Below, in pieces: positions 50,085 through 60,442 of a DNA stretch of 64,000 bases. Both the position numbers and the translations under genes were made by a program. Under the pieces are notes generated by a model that was not told the origin of the DNA, searched no databases, and was given only the letters and a program-made list of their open reading frames with translations. Origin of the DNA: Osedax fenrisi. Lineage: Eukaryota > Annelida > Polychaeta > Sabellida > Siboglinidae. Numbering within the stretch: position 1 is the first letter of the stretch; every line of letters begins with the position of its first letter. Location: NCBI GenBank assembly GCA_964019155.1, contig OZ025246.1:2901066-2965065 (forward strand), written 5' to 3'.

Positions 50085-50760
50085 TCATTTATATAGGAGT
50101 TGATTGGAGTCGGTAATGGAATGATCAAACCGATTAATGGATAAAATAGTTCGTATAGATGCACAAATTATACGATTTAAAGGAGATAATGAAGTATTAG
50201 TGAGATGATTGCGTAGAGAGAAACAGTAGTCGATACGATAGTTGACTATTGTATTTACGAGGATAATAGAAAGAGGGCGAGTTAGGTCATTTCTTATGCG
50301 ACGAATTTTGAAGAGGTGATAATTAGCTGATTTAGATATATTTTCTACATGGGAATTGAGAGAAAGGTTAGCATCCAAAGTAACATCAAGATTTAGAACA
50401 GATGAGGATGGGATGATAGGGAGACCGTCAATGACAACAGGAGGAAAATAACAATAGTTATATGGTATATTTAGGAGTGCAGATTTTGAAGAGTTGGGTA
50501 TAAGTTTATTAGAGAGAATCCATGATCTGGTAGTTGATGCACATTTACATAATTAGGAGTTAAATGGTAGAAGATGGGAGGATTTGGATAATAAGGAACA
50601 TAGTTGAATATCAGCGTATATGTGATAGTGGACATCTGGAAATTTACCAATAATTTCATGTATAGGGAAGACGTATATTGAGATGAGGAGGTGCCGAGAA
50701 CAGATACCCGAGGATCACCATAATGAAGAGGACGAGGTTTTATAGAGAAATTGAAAATTT
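50085..50760 (-). pseudogene. LINE reverse transcriptase relic
   Basis: On the minus strand: HYGDPRVSVLGTSSSQYTS (a worn GVPQGSVLGP...IY motif), then in another frame HYHIYADIQLC, a YADD box with one Asp codon lost, and at 50378-50085 MDANLSLNSHVENISKSANY, HLFKIRRIRNDL and RIDYCFSLRN. Several frameshifts. L2/CR1-like, most like the LINE-A to -E group. Confidence 0.7.
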
Positions 50761-50998
50761 ATTATAAATAACTACTATTTATTACTCTTTATCACTACTG
50801 CTATAAATCATTAAATAATGATTATAATGTGATAATAATGTATATTACAATAATAATATTTAATAATCACTTTTATTATATATATTTTGTTTAATTTCTA
50901 TTAATATATATTGTTATTATTATTATTATATATATAATGTCAATTTAATATACTTATTTTTTTAATAATAAAAATGTAAAAATATTTAAATATATTTA
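50761..50998. other. AT-rich spacer
   Basis: No feature seen; may include the 3' UTR of the candidate exon on the minus strand, with AATAAA-like sequence just beyond its stop. Confidence 0.4.
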
Positions 50999-51115
50999 TT
51001 ATAACATTTCAAAATCTTCAACGGGTAATAAATCTGTAATATATTCTATAGCAGTGTTGTATACATTATTTAAATCATTTTCCACCCTTTGAATTGTAAT
51101 TGATATTAATTGTTT
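50999..51115 (-). CDS. Candidate terminal exon, unrecognised protein
   Basis: On the minus strand a clean frame reads QRVENDLNNVYNTAIEYIT and DLLPVEDFEML then TAA (51001-50999), with AATAAA-like sequence right after. Codon composition looks like protein rather than random A/T (several Asp, Glu, Pro and Val). The upstream limit and splice acceptor are uncertain. No family recognised; it may belong to a host gene disrupted by the transposons to the right. Confidence 0.35.
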   Translation of the reverse strand, partial: KQLISITIQRVENDLNNVYNTAIEYITDLLPVEDFEML

Positions 51116-51393
51116 GTATATAAAATAATATATAATATGTAATATAATTTAAACTAATTTCTATATATATATATAAATAGTATATTTTAAGGGGACGAAA
51201 GACACTAGATTACTTTATATATAATATATACCACAAAATGCTATTTTTAGAAAGCTGATAACTTTTTCAATGTAATATTGTTAAAAAATGTTTCCATTTT
51301 TAAAATCGATATAAAAATGAATTAGTTGTATAAATTATAATCTCTATAAATTAATTGTTTCTAGATTAGTCATATTTAAAGTGTATATGTATA

Positions 51394-53058
51394 GGAGAGT
51401 GCTTTAAAATCGACATGCACGTAATGTCGACAACCTTGAGATCTCCTAAAATAGAATTACAATCAACAAATAATTAATGTATGAAATATTAATCAATATA
51501 ATTATAGTTCATATAAGTATACATTTTTTAATATTTATATATTTAACTATTTTTTCATTACAACTCTAAATTTATGAAGTACAATATAGATTCTCAATCA
51601 TTTAAAAATGTATGTATTTTAAATATTTACAATAAATTTTATATATCTAATTATATTTTACAATGTGCCGAAAGTATTTTTTATTTTTCATAATTTGTTA
51701 CAAAGTTATTAACTTTTACCTAATCAACATACTTTTTCATAATACCGACACCCTAATTGCACGTAATATCGACACCCATGTTATTTCAGAGTTAAACAAA
51801 ATAAATTAAATTTTAAAATAGCTATTATATGTATAGGCTATGTATAACTTATACATACTTTATACCCACTTATAACATTTGGAAATATTTAATTGAGAAA
51901 TAATAAAGTCATGGTGATTTATTAAAATTTTATTTTTTTTAATTCTATCCCCTATAACACTTATATTTCACGTATAAACACAATTTAAACGTCATTTAAA
52001 TTATTATATTTTAAATATTATAATTTTAAATAAATATATATATATAACAGCCTGTGTAACTTGGTTAGTACAACGAGGCAATAACTAAAATTCACATAAA
52101 ATAGTATTCATTGATCATTATTCGAATAAAAAACTATGAAAAAAACCCTTTTGTTAACTAAAGAATATTAGATTGCGTATGCGCGTTAAAGTTGTTTGTA
52201 TTAGCAAGTGTAATTTTGCATTTGAATTTTATTTCAGTTATTTATGATACATATTATAGATTTATATATTATAAATGTTTATTCGAGAATTTGGTTCGAA
52301 ATTAGGAGTTATGCAATATGAATTATTGATAATTATCAAGTGAAATAATTTGTTTTTTTTGTTATTTAAATAAAATATAACCAACTAACCAAACTTCGCA
52401 ATTTTTTTTTGTAATACAAATATTATGTATTAATAAAAAATAATCATAATTTTGTATTGATATATAAATATTTTTATTTTTTAGCAACAAAATATCATAT
52501 AATAACTTATATAATGTACTTTATTGATCATTTTATATTTTAAATGTATTAAAATAGTGTCACATATATGTGTCACAAATATATATTTATAATAGAAGTA
52601 TATTATATATTACATTAACTATATTTTATAATATTTTAGAATAAATAAAATATAGAAAAAGTTATATTTTAAAAATTATTCTTGGAATTTACGGGAATTA
52701 TATTTAAAATTATTTAAATTTTTGTTGAAAAAGACACATGTTTTTTTTAGTTATATGTATTATTATTTGTATATATTATTATTGATAACTGGTGTATATA
52801 ATGTGATAACATATACATTTAAATTATATTTGTAGGCATTCCACGTTAACATTGATATATTTTCCATGTATACATTAACAAGAATAAATACAATTTTAAA
52901 ATCACTATAATATCTATAATCATATAATATTATTATATTGTAATTTTTGAATAAAAATATGAGTCATAAAATGTTAAGGAATAAAATGTTGGATTAAAAT
53001 ATTGTAAACAAATGTCATACATGTATTGTTAAAGTGTCGGTATTAGGTTACTTTCTCC
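51394..53058. mobile_element. DNA transposon with TIR-core repeats (element 2)
   Basis: The right end reads GTGTCGGTATTAGGTTACTT followed by TCTCC at 53058; the left end near 51394 (GGAGAGTGCTTTAAAATCGA) is a diverged inverted match after TA. Internal boxes of the same core occur at 51408-51430 and 51745-51785 (ATACCGACACCC, ATATCGACACCC). No transposase frame. The left boundary is less certain than the right one. Same family as the outer element at 53063-59101. Confidence 0.5.
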
Positions 53059-53719
53059 TGTATGGGAAAGTAACCTAATACGGACACTTTAACAATATAT
53101 GGTCTTAACATTTTATGACTCATTATTTTTATTCAAAAATTACAATATAATAATATTATATGATTATAGATATATTGTGATTATAAAATTTTATTTAATC
53201 TTTTAATTCCATAGATAACAGGGGTGTCCGTATTCGGTACCCGTGTCAGAATACGGACACCCTGTGTTATAATACGGACACCCTAAATACAACTAGATAA
53301 ACCATATATTATTGATGAATCAATCAGACAAATTACAATTACATTATTTATAATTAATTTTATGAACATTTTTTCGAATTTACTTAGCTAATAATTTATT
53401 TATTTTTTAATTAATAATACAATTTAAGTATCTAAATAATAAAAATGTTAGATTTATATTTATTAGTGGTATTGATATTATAACGCTCGCGATTTTTTAT
53501 AAAAATCAGAATAGTGTATACCATGAGCGCTGATTGGTTATAGGGTGTCCGTATTAAGACATCTAGAGTGTCCGTATTAAGGGGCATGTACACAGAGATT
53601 CCGCAGCTTTTTCCGCTGCGTTTTTCGATGGAATTACGCTGGAATTGTAAATGTTCAATAAATTACGCAGCTTTCCACAGCTTTTTTTGAACATGGACAT
53701 GCTCAATATTTTCTGCGTT

Positions 53720-55600
53720 TTTCCGCGCGTAATAGGCGTTTTAAACTTTTTGTGATTGACACATAGCATTTATAGATAATATTAATTTCTAATTTTTTAA
53801 ATATAATTTAAGTTTATTATATTATATTACGATATAACCATGAATAGTATCGATTTAAATTTACTCTTTAATTCAATAAAATAATTTAAATTGATATGAA
53901 ATGTGGCATCAGAAAATGATAGGAATAAAACGAAAAGAAACGGAGATTAGGATAAACTAGCAATGGATTTGGAAATTTATGGTTTAATTTAATATTTATT
54001 TATATGTAATTTATAACAATACATTTTATTGTATATAAAATGTAATTATAAATATATATATATATAATTAATAATTGTATACATAATCAATATTATAAAT
54101 TAGGTATATTAATGAGATTTTTTTAAATGTTGATAATGTTTTTGTACTTGATAAATATGATGTTATATTTTTCAAACAAATTGCAGTTTTAAATAACGAA
54201 TATGGCCATTCTCAAAAGATCGTAAAATTGCGTATACATATTACATGTTCATAATTAGTATATATAAATATATATTGTAAGTAAATAGTGAGTGTAAACA
54301 TTTATATTTATATAGAATCTGTGAAATATTAATAATTTGAAATTTAATATTTAAAAAAGGATGTTATGAACCAGAGGCGCCAAATTTATATAACTAATAG
54401 TTTTATATATTTGTTAAATCAGCATATTACATGTTACACTTTTATCATATACACATAATTCAAATATATACATGTTTATGTACATTATTAATTATACATT
54501 ATGTTTCATACATACATATTATTATGATAATATAAACTATATTAAGAAATTGTATACATAATTATATGAAGTACTTTTATATATATATATAGTTTATAGG
54601 AAAAAAATATATGTCTATCTATAATAATGCAGGTGGTTTAAACTAAATATTAATAATACACTTTCAATGTTAATTTTCTCTAGTGAATACTTTATTTCTA
54701 AAAATATTATAATATAATATTATATTATAATAATTATTAAATATATTATAATGAATAAAATTTAAAACATATATTTCTAGAATATATATATTTAATATAT
54801 TATATTATAAGTGAAAAATAATTGTGAACATATAAATATATCAATACATTTTACAATCTATTTAGAGGCCGCTATTGCGTTATTTAGAATGCTTAGATGA
54901 TTCTATTTTTAATAGCTTCGGCTATAACTCTGATTACTTTTATATTATTTATATATTTAATTATAATATTATATTATTAAATATATTAAAAATTATGAGA
55001 TATTATTATAATAATTATATAATAAATATATATTAAATGAATAATATTCATCCATATTTATTATCATACGATTCATAAATACTCAGCACGTGTAATTTTT
55101 GTTTTGTGATTCTTGTCGTACCAAAAATAGAACGTTTTACATTTGTTCCGTACATACGTAGAAAATAGTAAATCATTTGTCGCTTTTAAACTTTTGTACG
55201 ACATATTGTAAATCTATTTTTATAGCACATTACAAGTATTTTATTGATAGTGTTTATTAATATGTTTCTATAAAGGAAATGTATATTACTTACGTGAAAT
55301 TGTGTAATTCGATTTTGAAAAAAACAAATTAATAGCGATAACCATATATGGTGTAATTTATGGCAAATTTGTTTTATATAATATAGTTGTATCAAACTAT
55401 ACAATTTTAAAGTGTATTTTAAATTATTATTTGTATAATGAAAACTAATTGTTTATTACTAATAAATAACAAAGCAATAGGATATTTTAGTTTTAAATTC
55501 TATGCATAGCTATGCTGCGAGTAACAACTAATTTAATGAAACATTTAATATATCATTTTATATATATATATTTAATATAATCATGTTACATGATTCATGA
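53720..55600. other. AT-rich interior of element 4, no gene recognised
   Basis: Two subterminal repeats of the CGCAGCTTTCCACAGCTTTT type lie near the left end. A GC-richer patch at 54866-54940 (GAGGCCGCTATTGCGTTATT) is unassigned. Open frames here are short and not convincing. Confidence 0.4.
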
Positions 55601-55666
55601 ATATATATATATATATATATAATTTACATTATAGAAAATCAATCTATATTTAAGATATTATTTCAG

Positions 55667-55850
55667 ATACAAATACTGATTCAGCATCGGAAGGAGATGA
55701 TTATTTAGTGCCGCCCATTCCTGAACTACTCACTTGTGAACTCCCTTGCAAAAGCATACTTGAGAAACGTGTCTCGGAATTGGAGAAAAATATAGCCGAA
55801 CAAGACCAAACAATCAGCGATTCGATAGCAAAACTTTATTGCCCTAATAG
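55667..55850 (+). CDS. Tandem coiled-coil exon, copy 1
   Basis: Acceptor TTATTTCAG ends at 55666 and a donor-like AATAG|GTAATT follows at 55851. The exon encodes DTNTDSASEGDDYLVPPIPE, then CELPCKSILEKRVSELEKNI and AEQDQTISDSIAKLYC, i.e. an acidic/Pro part then a short coiled coil. Length 184, not a multiple of three. If the donor is not used, the frame ends in TAA two codons after the last Asn. First of four related exons; protein family not recognised. Confidence 0.6.
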
Positions 55851-55932
55851 GTAATTTATTAAAATATATGTATATATATATATATAAATTACATTATAAC
55901 AAATCAATATATATTTATGTATATTATTTCAG

Positions 55933-56116
55933 ATACAAATACTAATTCAGTATCGGAGGGAGATGATTATTTAGTGCCTCCCATTCCTGAACTACCCACT
56001 TGTGAACTCCCTTGCGAAAGCATACTCGAGAAACGTGTCTTGGAACTTGAGAAGAAGATAGCCGAACAAGACGCAACAATCAGCGATTTGATAGCAAAAC
56101 TTTATTGCCCTAATAG
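55933..56116 (+). CDS. Tandem coiled-coil exon, copy 2
   Basis: Same acceptor (ATTATTTCAG) and donor-like end (AATAGGTAATT), also 184 bases. Encodes LPCESILEKRVLELEKKIAE and QDATISDLIAKLYCPNR before TAA. It is nearly identical to copy 3, including the intervening intron-like sequence, so this is the most recent duplication. An ATG at 55917 lies in frame through the acceptor, giving a 67-codon frame if unspliced. Confidence 0.6.
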
Positions 56117-56192
56117 GTAATTTATTAAAATATATGTATATATATAAATTATATTATAACAAATCAATCTATATTTATGTATATTATTTCAG

Positions 56193-56376
56193 ATACAAAT
56201 ACTGATTCAGTATCGGAGGGAGATGATTATTTAGTGCCTCCCATTCCTGAACTATCCACTTGTGAACTCCCTTGCGAAAGCATACTCGAGAAACGTGTCT
56301 TGGAACTTGAGAAGAAGATAGCCGAACAAGACGCAACAATCAGCGATTCAATAGCAAAACTGTATTGCTACAATAG
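56193..56376 (+). CDS. Tandem coiled-coil exon, copy 3
   Basis: 184 bases, same borders. Differs from copy 2 mainly by STCELP for PTCELP and by YCYNR for YCPNR at the end. A LINE fragment follows directly in the next intron-like interval. Confidence 0.6.
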
Positions 56377-56399
56377 GTAATTTATTAAAATATATGTAT

Positions 56400-57062
56400 A
56401 CATCGGTCCTTCACTTTTCTCTATTTATTTATATCCACTAGCATCCATAATATCTAAATATCCAAATAACTATTACCATCTATATGCAAATGACATACAA
56501 CTATATCAATCCGTATAACATATAACCTACGTATTCGAGATCATTCCTCTACTTCCTCATACCAACACTTACCATGGTTCCCATTTAACAAACGCTCTGA
56601 TTATCGCATACTATCTATTATTCATTCCTCAATATACTCTTCAAATTGCACCTCCTATATTTCTTCTTCTCTAGTACAAAGATCTTTCCTTCCATCTCTT
56701 AGAAACCATGCATCTCATCTTCTATCTACCCCTATTCTCCATCCCTCAAAAATGAATACTCGGTACTGAGTTATATTGGTCCAAAACTATGGAACTCCCA
56801 CCCTATATTAGATCCATAAAATCGCATAAAACATTCATGAAATATATACAACAATTTATATCAGGTGGCAACCTGTAATACTAATATTGTTTGTCATTAT
56901 TATTTCATTTATTAATTTCCGTACAGTTTATTCTATTTTATTTTATTGTTATTAATGATATATATTGTTTTACCTAATCTATTATTTGTAATCTATATAT
57001 ACACTTTTGAGAAATCATTTATGATTTAGTTAAGTGTTTAAATAAACTTTCAATCAAATCAA
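56400..57062 (+). mobile_element. LINE fragment inserted between exon copies 3 and 4
   Basis: Starts in the RT (IGPSLFSIYLYPL, then YYHLYANDIQLY, a YADD box with Asp changed to Asn), jumps over most of the RT C-terminal half, and resumes with YIGPKLWNSHPI-like WNS...RSIKSHKTFMKYIQQF (frame changes). The 3' UTR ends GTGTTTAAATAAACTTTC and TCAA repeats at about 57045-57062. 5'-truncated and internally deleted. Confidence 0.7.
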
Positions 57063-57114
57063 TCAATACATTACATTATAACAAATCAATCTAGATTTAT
57101 TTATATTATTTCAG

Positions 57115-57276
57115 ATACAAATACTGAATCAGCGTATGAGGGAGAAGATCATTTAGTGCCGCCCATTACTGAAGTACCCACTTGTGAGCTATATTCTCAA
57201 CCTCCATCTCACGAAAGCATACTCAAGAAATGTGTATCAAAACTAAAGATAACACTATTGTTTTACCTTTTCTGAA
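57115..57276 (+). CDS. Tandem coiled-coil exon, copy 4 (diverged, with stop)
   Basis: Acceptor ATTATTTCAG ends at 57114. Encodes DTNTESAYEGEDHLVPPITE, VPTCELYSQPPSHESILKKC and VSKLKITLLFYLF, then TGA at 57274-57276. It has an insertion (SQPPSH) relative to the others and lacks the second half of the coiled coil. Could be the real last exon or a decayed copy. Confidence 0.5.
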
Positions 57277-58560
57277 TATTTGTAATTATATTTGTAGATT
57301 GTATTGTACTAGTTGTGTTAATTTATATGTACAGATGTTGGTATACAGCTATAGCTCATTTTATAATAATATCGTTCTACTAATGGATATAAGGAAAATA
57401 TACAAATAGAAAATATCCCACTGTTTTATTTAATCATAAAAATGATATTATTTATGTGTCTATATATGTAAATTGTTTATTAAAATTGTATCTGTAAATA
57501 ATGTATTATTTAACTATTGTGGAACATGTCATATTAATGATGCTGTAATTTGTTGTTTTGTTAAATGTCGACAAAATATAGTTTTGTCACTTGAAAACTG
57601 TGATACTATATGTAAATATTATATACTCAAAATGGAATACGCAAATCCCGCAAACTATTAAAACTAAAACATATAAATAAATGTCTGTAATATCGTTTAC
57701 TTATAACATATATTTTCTGTTTATATTAATTAGGTTTTATATATGAGATTATTTAATTTATATAATATAAATAGTCTATTAAAATAGATAAATAAACTTT
57801 AGTTGCATATGATATAATTAAATTTATTTAAAAACCCCGTAAAATAATAAAATATCTATTTTATCTATAATGGTAATAGAGAGATCTCCCTGATGTTATG
57901 ATAACATTATTTAAGTTATAGAATAGTATTTAATATGATGTATTATCAGGTTAATTAAATAAAATGAAAATTTAATAATATATTAAAATAAATATTTATG
58001 AATATTTTATTTAACTTTAAAACAATCTACATTTTATAATATTGGGTAGACATGTTGATAATTTGTTTATAAATATAATTAAATAATATAATAATAAATA
58101 TATACTGTTAATTTTATTAAAAAATTTTCATTATTTAATGAATTATGGTATAATACATATTATAAATATATTAAAACATGAATAATTCCTATCTAGACTA
58201 TGTACAATTTTTAACATTTTTTGTGCATATTTTTTATCATAACTTTTTTTTTATTAACAATTTAAAAAAAATAAAATATGACTTATATTATAGAATTTAA
58301 TATGCTTTCCAATGATACAATTTTGTGTAAAATAGCATTAATATAATTATATAATTTTCGTATCAACAGTTTAAAATAATAATTACTTATTTTGGAACAA
58401 AATAGACGATTTTATCTAAAATGGTATGATAAAATTAATATAGGTTATAGAATAGTATTTATAATAATTTATTAACAGGTTAATTATATTAATTATTATG
58501 TAAATTTAATAATATATTGAAACTAAATATTTATGGTAATATTTTATTTAAGAATAGCTG
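57277..58560. other. AT-rich; weak coding-like stretch at 57400-57661
   Basis: A frame at about 57400-57660 reads PTVLFNHKNDIIYVSIYVN, then after a frame change NYCGTCHINDAVICCFVKCR and ends ANPANY then TAA. It is Cys-rich and could be a further exon, but it has no ATG and no recognised family. The remainder is low-complexity A/T. Confidence 0.25.
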
Positions 58561-59396
58561 TCAAAAAATTAGGTCAAAGTTAAGTTAAAGTTCACATTTA
58601 TTATAATTTTAATAGAAGTTATAACTTCTTCAGTGTGAATGCTATTTTAAATTCAAGTGTTTTTCCATTGAAAAACGCAGCGGAAAAAGCTGTGGAAAGC
58701 TGTGGAAATCTCTGTGTGTATGCCCCTTTAGGGACTTATATGACCTCTAGATATTATAACTAAATGAATATTTTATAAAAAATATATCAATTATATATAT
58801 AATTTTTAGAATGCTCTATTTTTTAATAATATATTGTTATATTTTATATCGATACCTTTGTATATTCTTGAGAAGGTTTTAAGTTGAAATTTTTTTCGTA
58901 AATTTAAAAACGTAATAAAAAAATCAGTTTATTGGATATATCAGCAATATTTTGAATAATTATAAAGTAAAAAATACTTTTTTAGACTATTTATATAATT
59001 ATGAATATTTTATTAATTAAACATTTTTTGTATGATTTATGATTTATGAGATACCGAGAGTGTCCGTATTCGGGCACTGTCCGTATTCGGTTACTTTCCC
59101 ATATATGGAGTCCATACTCTCACCAATAATGTCTAGGTTCACATGCTTTCACTATCTAACCCCATTAATACTTTCCCTAATATTCAGTATACCATAATAA
59201 TAGAATTAACATTATTAACGCTGATGTTATATATATGTGTATAATTATCTACATAAAATAATAACAATGAATAAGTATAAAATACTACAATACATACCTA
59301 ACGAATACGACCGAACTACTTTATCAACGCAACTATAGTGTATAGTGTACACTACAACATAGAGTGAATACACCGCTAACTTAACGAACAATTATT

Positions 59397-59612
59397 ATGT
59401 ATGTATCAAATATTATATGTTGTTATCAGTATGTTATCTATATGGCGATATTCCAAAACATAGCAAATCAATACGCATGCACAGGCCGAGGTTCGCCGAC
59501 GTACATAGATCAACTGCGGGATGATACCGATCTGCTAACGATAGATGAAATAAATACGGCGATGAATGATAGAGAAGGATGGAAGAAGTATGTCATGGAC
59601 TAACGAGCAAGC
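59397..59612 (+). pseudogene. C-terminal tail of a retroelement polyprotein
   Basis: GRGSPTYIDQLRDDTDL, LTIDEINTAMNDREGWKKYV and MD, then TAA, then RASST in the same frame. The pattern 'RGRP..YID.L..DTGL...EL..AM.DR..W....V' closes many endonuclease-RT retroelement ORFs in invertebrates. GC content is higher than that of the flanks, supporting a transposon-derived or coding origin. No RT is seen upstream, so only the tail is present. Confidence 0.5.
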
Positions 59613-59639
59613 TCGACCTGGTAAGTAATGTATGTTATC

Positions 59640-60151
59640 TATAGATATCTATTAAAAGTAAACAACCAATTTTCCTGAATTAGTATTCCTCTTTAAATTT
59701 AATAAATTAATGACTTGAAATATACAGAAAAGATACTGATCTTATTTTGAGCTATATGAATATATAGGTATATATGTCCTGTTAGTATATAAAGAAATAG
59801 CATTTGAAATTAATATTAAAAAAAAATATGTATATATATTTAATGATATATCATTTTATTGTTGATTATACAAAGATAAACATTCATATAATACATATTA
59901 ATTTATCGTCTGTAATATTAAATACGTATGATTGATTATTTATATTTATAATAATATTATATATATAATTTTATATTTATATGTATATATATATAATATT
60001 CATTATAATTATGTATTATAAAATACAACTACAATATACTTAACCTATTTATATTATATACATCAGTAAACAAAGGTAAATCTCCTTCATCAGCTATGAC
60101 CATTACAGGTTCTCTAATGGTTTATATCGGTAATTTTATGAAATAATGTAC

Positions 60152-60195
<44 letters not shown>

Positions 60196-60401
60196 TTATA
60201 TATGATTTATATTTATATATAATTTTAAATATATATTTTAATAGTATATAAACATTTACATTTATATTAAAAAGATATTTATAGTTATTATACATTTTTA
60301 TTCATAATTATATAATTACTAGTAAAATTGACCTAACTAAAATAACTAAAATAATGTTTGTTATACATTTGCATGATTAATAAAGTGTTAGATAATTTAT
60401 A

Positions 60402-60442
<41 letters not shown>

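Larger units (their letters stand above)
53580..58727. mobile_element. Nested DNA transposon with TTA target duplication (element 4)
   Basis: Left end AGGGGCATGTACACAGAGAT and right end (reverse complement) AGGGGCATACACACAGAGAT, followed on both sides by CAGCTTTTTCCGCTGCGTTT-type inverted sequence. Both are bordered by TTA (53577-53579 and 58728-58730). A 3-bp TTA duplication fits PIF/Harbinger-type insertion. The element sits inside element 3 and contains the tandem exons at 55667-57276, but I see no transposase. An autonomous parent, or a capture of host sequence, would have to be looked for elsewhere. Confidence 0.65.
53063..59101. mobile_element. TA-flanked DNA transposon (element 3), outer shell of a nest
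   Basis: Left end TGGGAAAGTAACCTAATACG (53063) and right end CGTATTCGGTTACTTTCCCA (ending 59101) are inverted copies differing at one base, each bordered by TA (53061-53062 and 59102-59103). Core boxes GGTGTCCGTATT and complements repeat inside at about 53222, 53250, 53270, 53543, 53567, 59059 and 59077. Without the nested element 4, its length would be about 0.9 kb, close to the 977-bp element at 4911-5887. Non-autonomous. Confidence 0.75.

Noticed and set aside
52050..52090. Second tRNA-like head (GCCTGTGTAACTTGGTTAGT)
   Set aside because: Only an A-box-like stretch; no B box at the right distance and no shared SINE body.
55186..55404. Minus-strand 72-codon frame in element 4
   Set aside because: AT-driven composition, no domain, no splice or promoter context.
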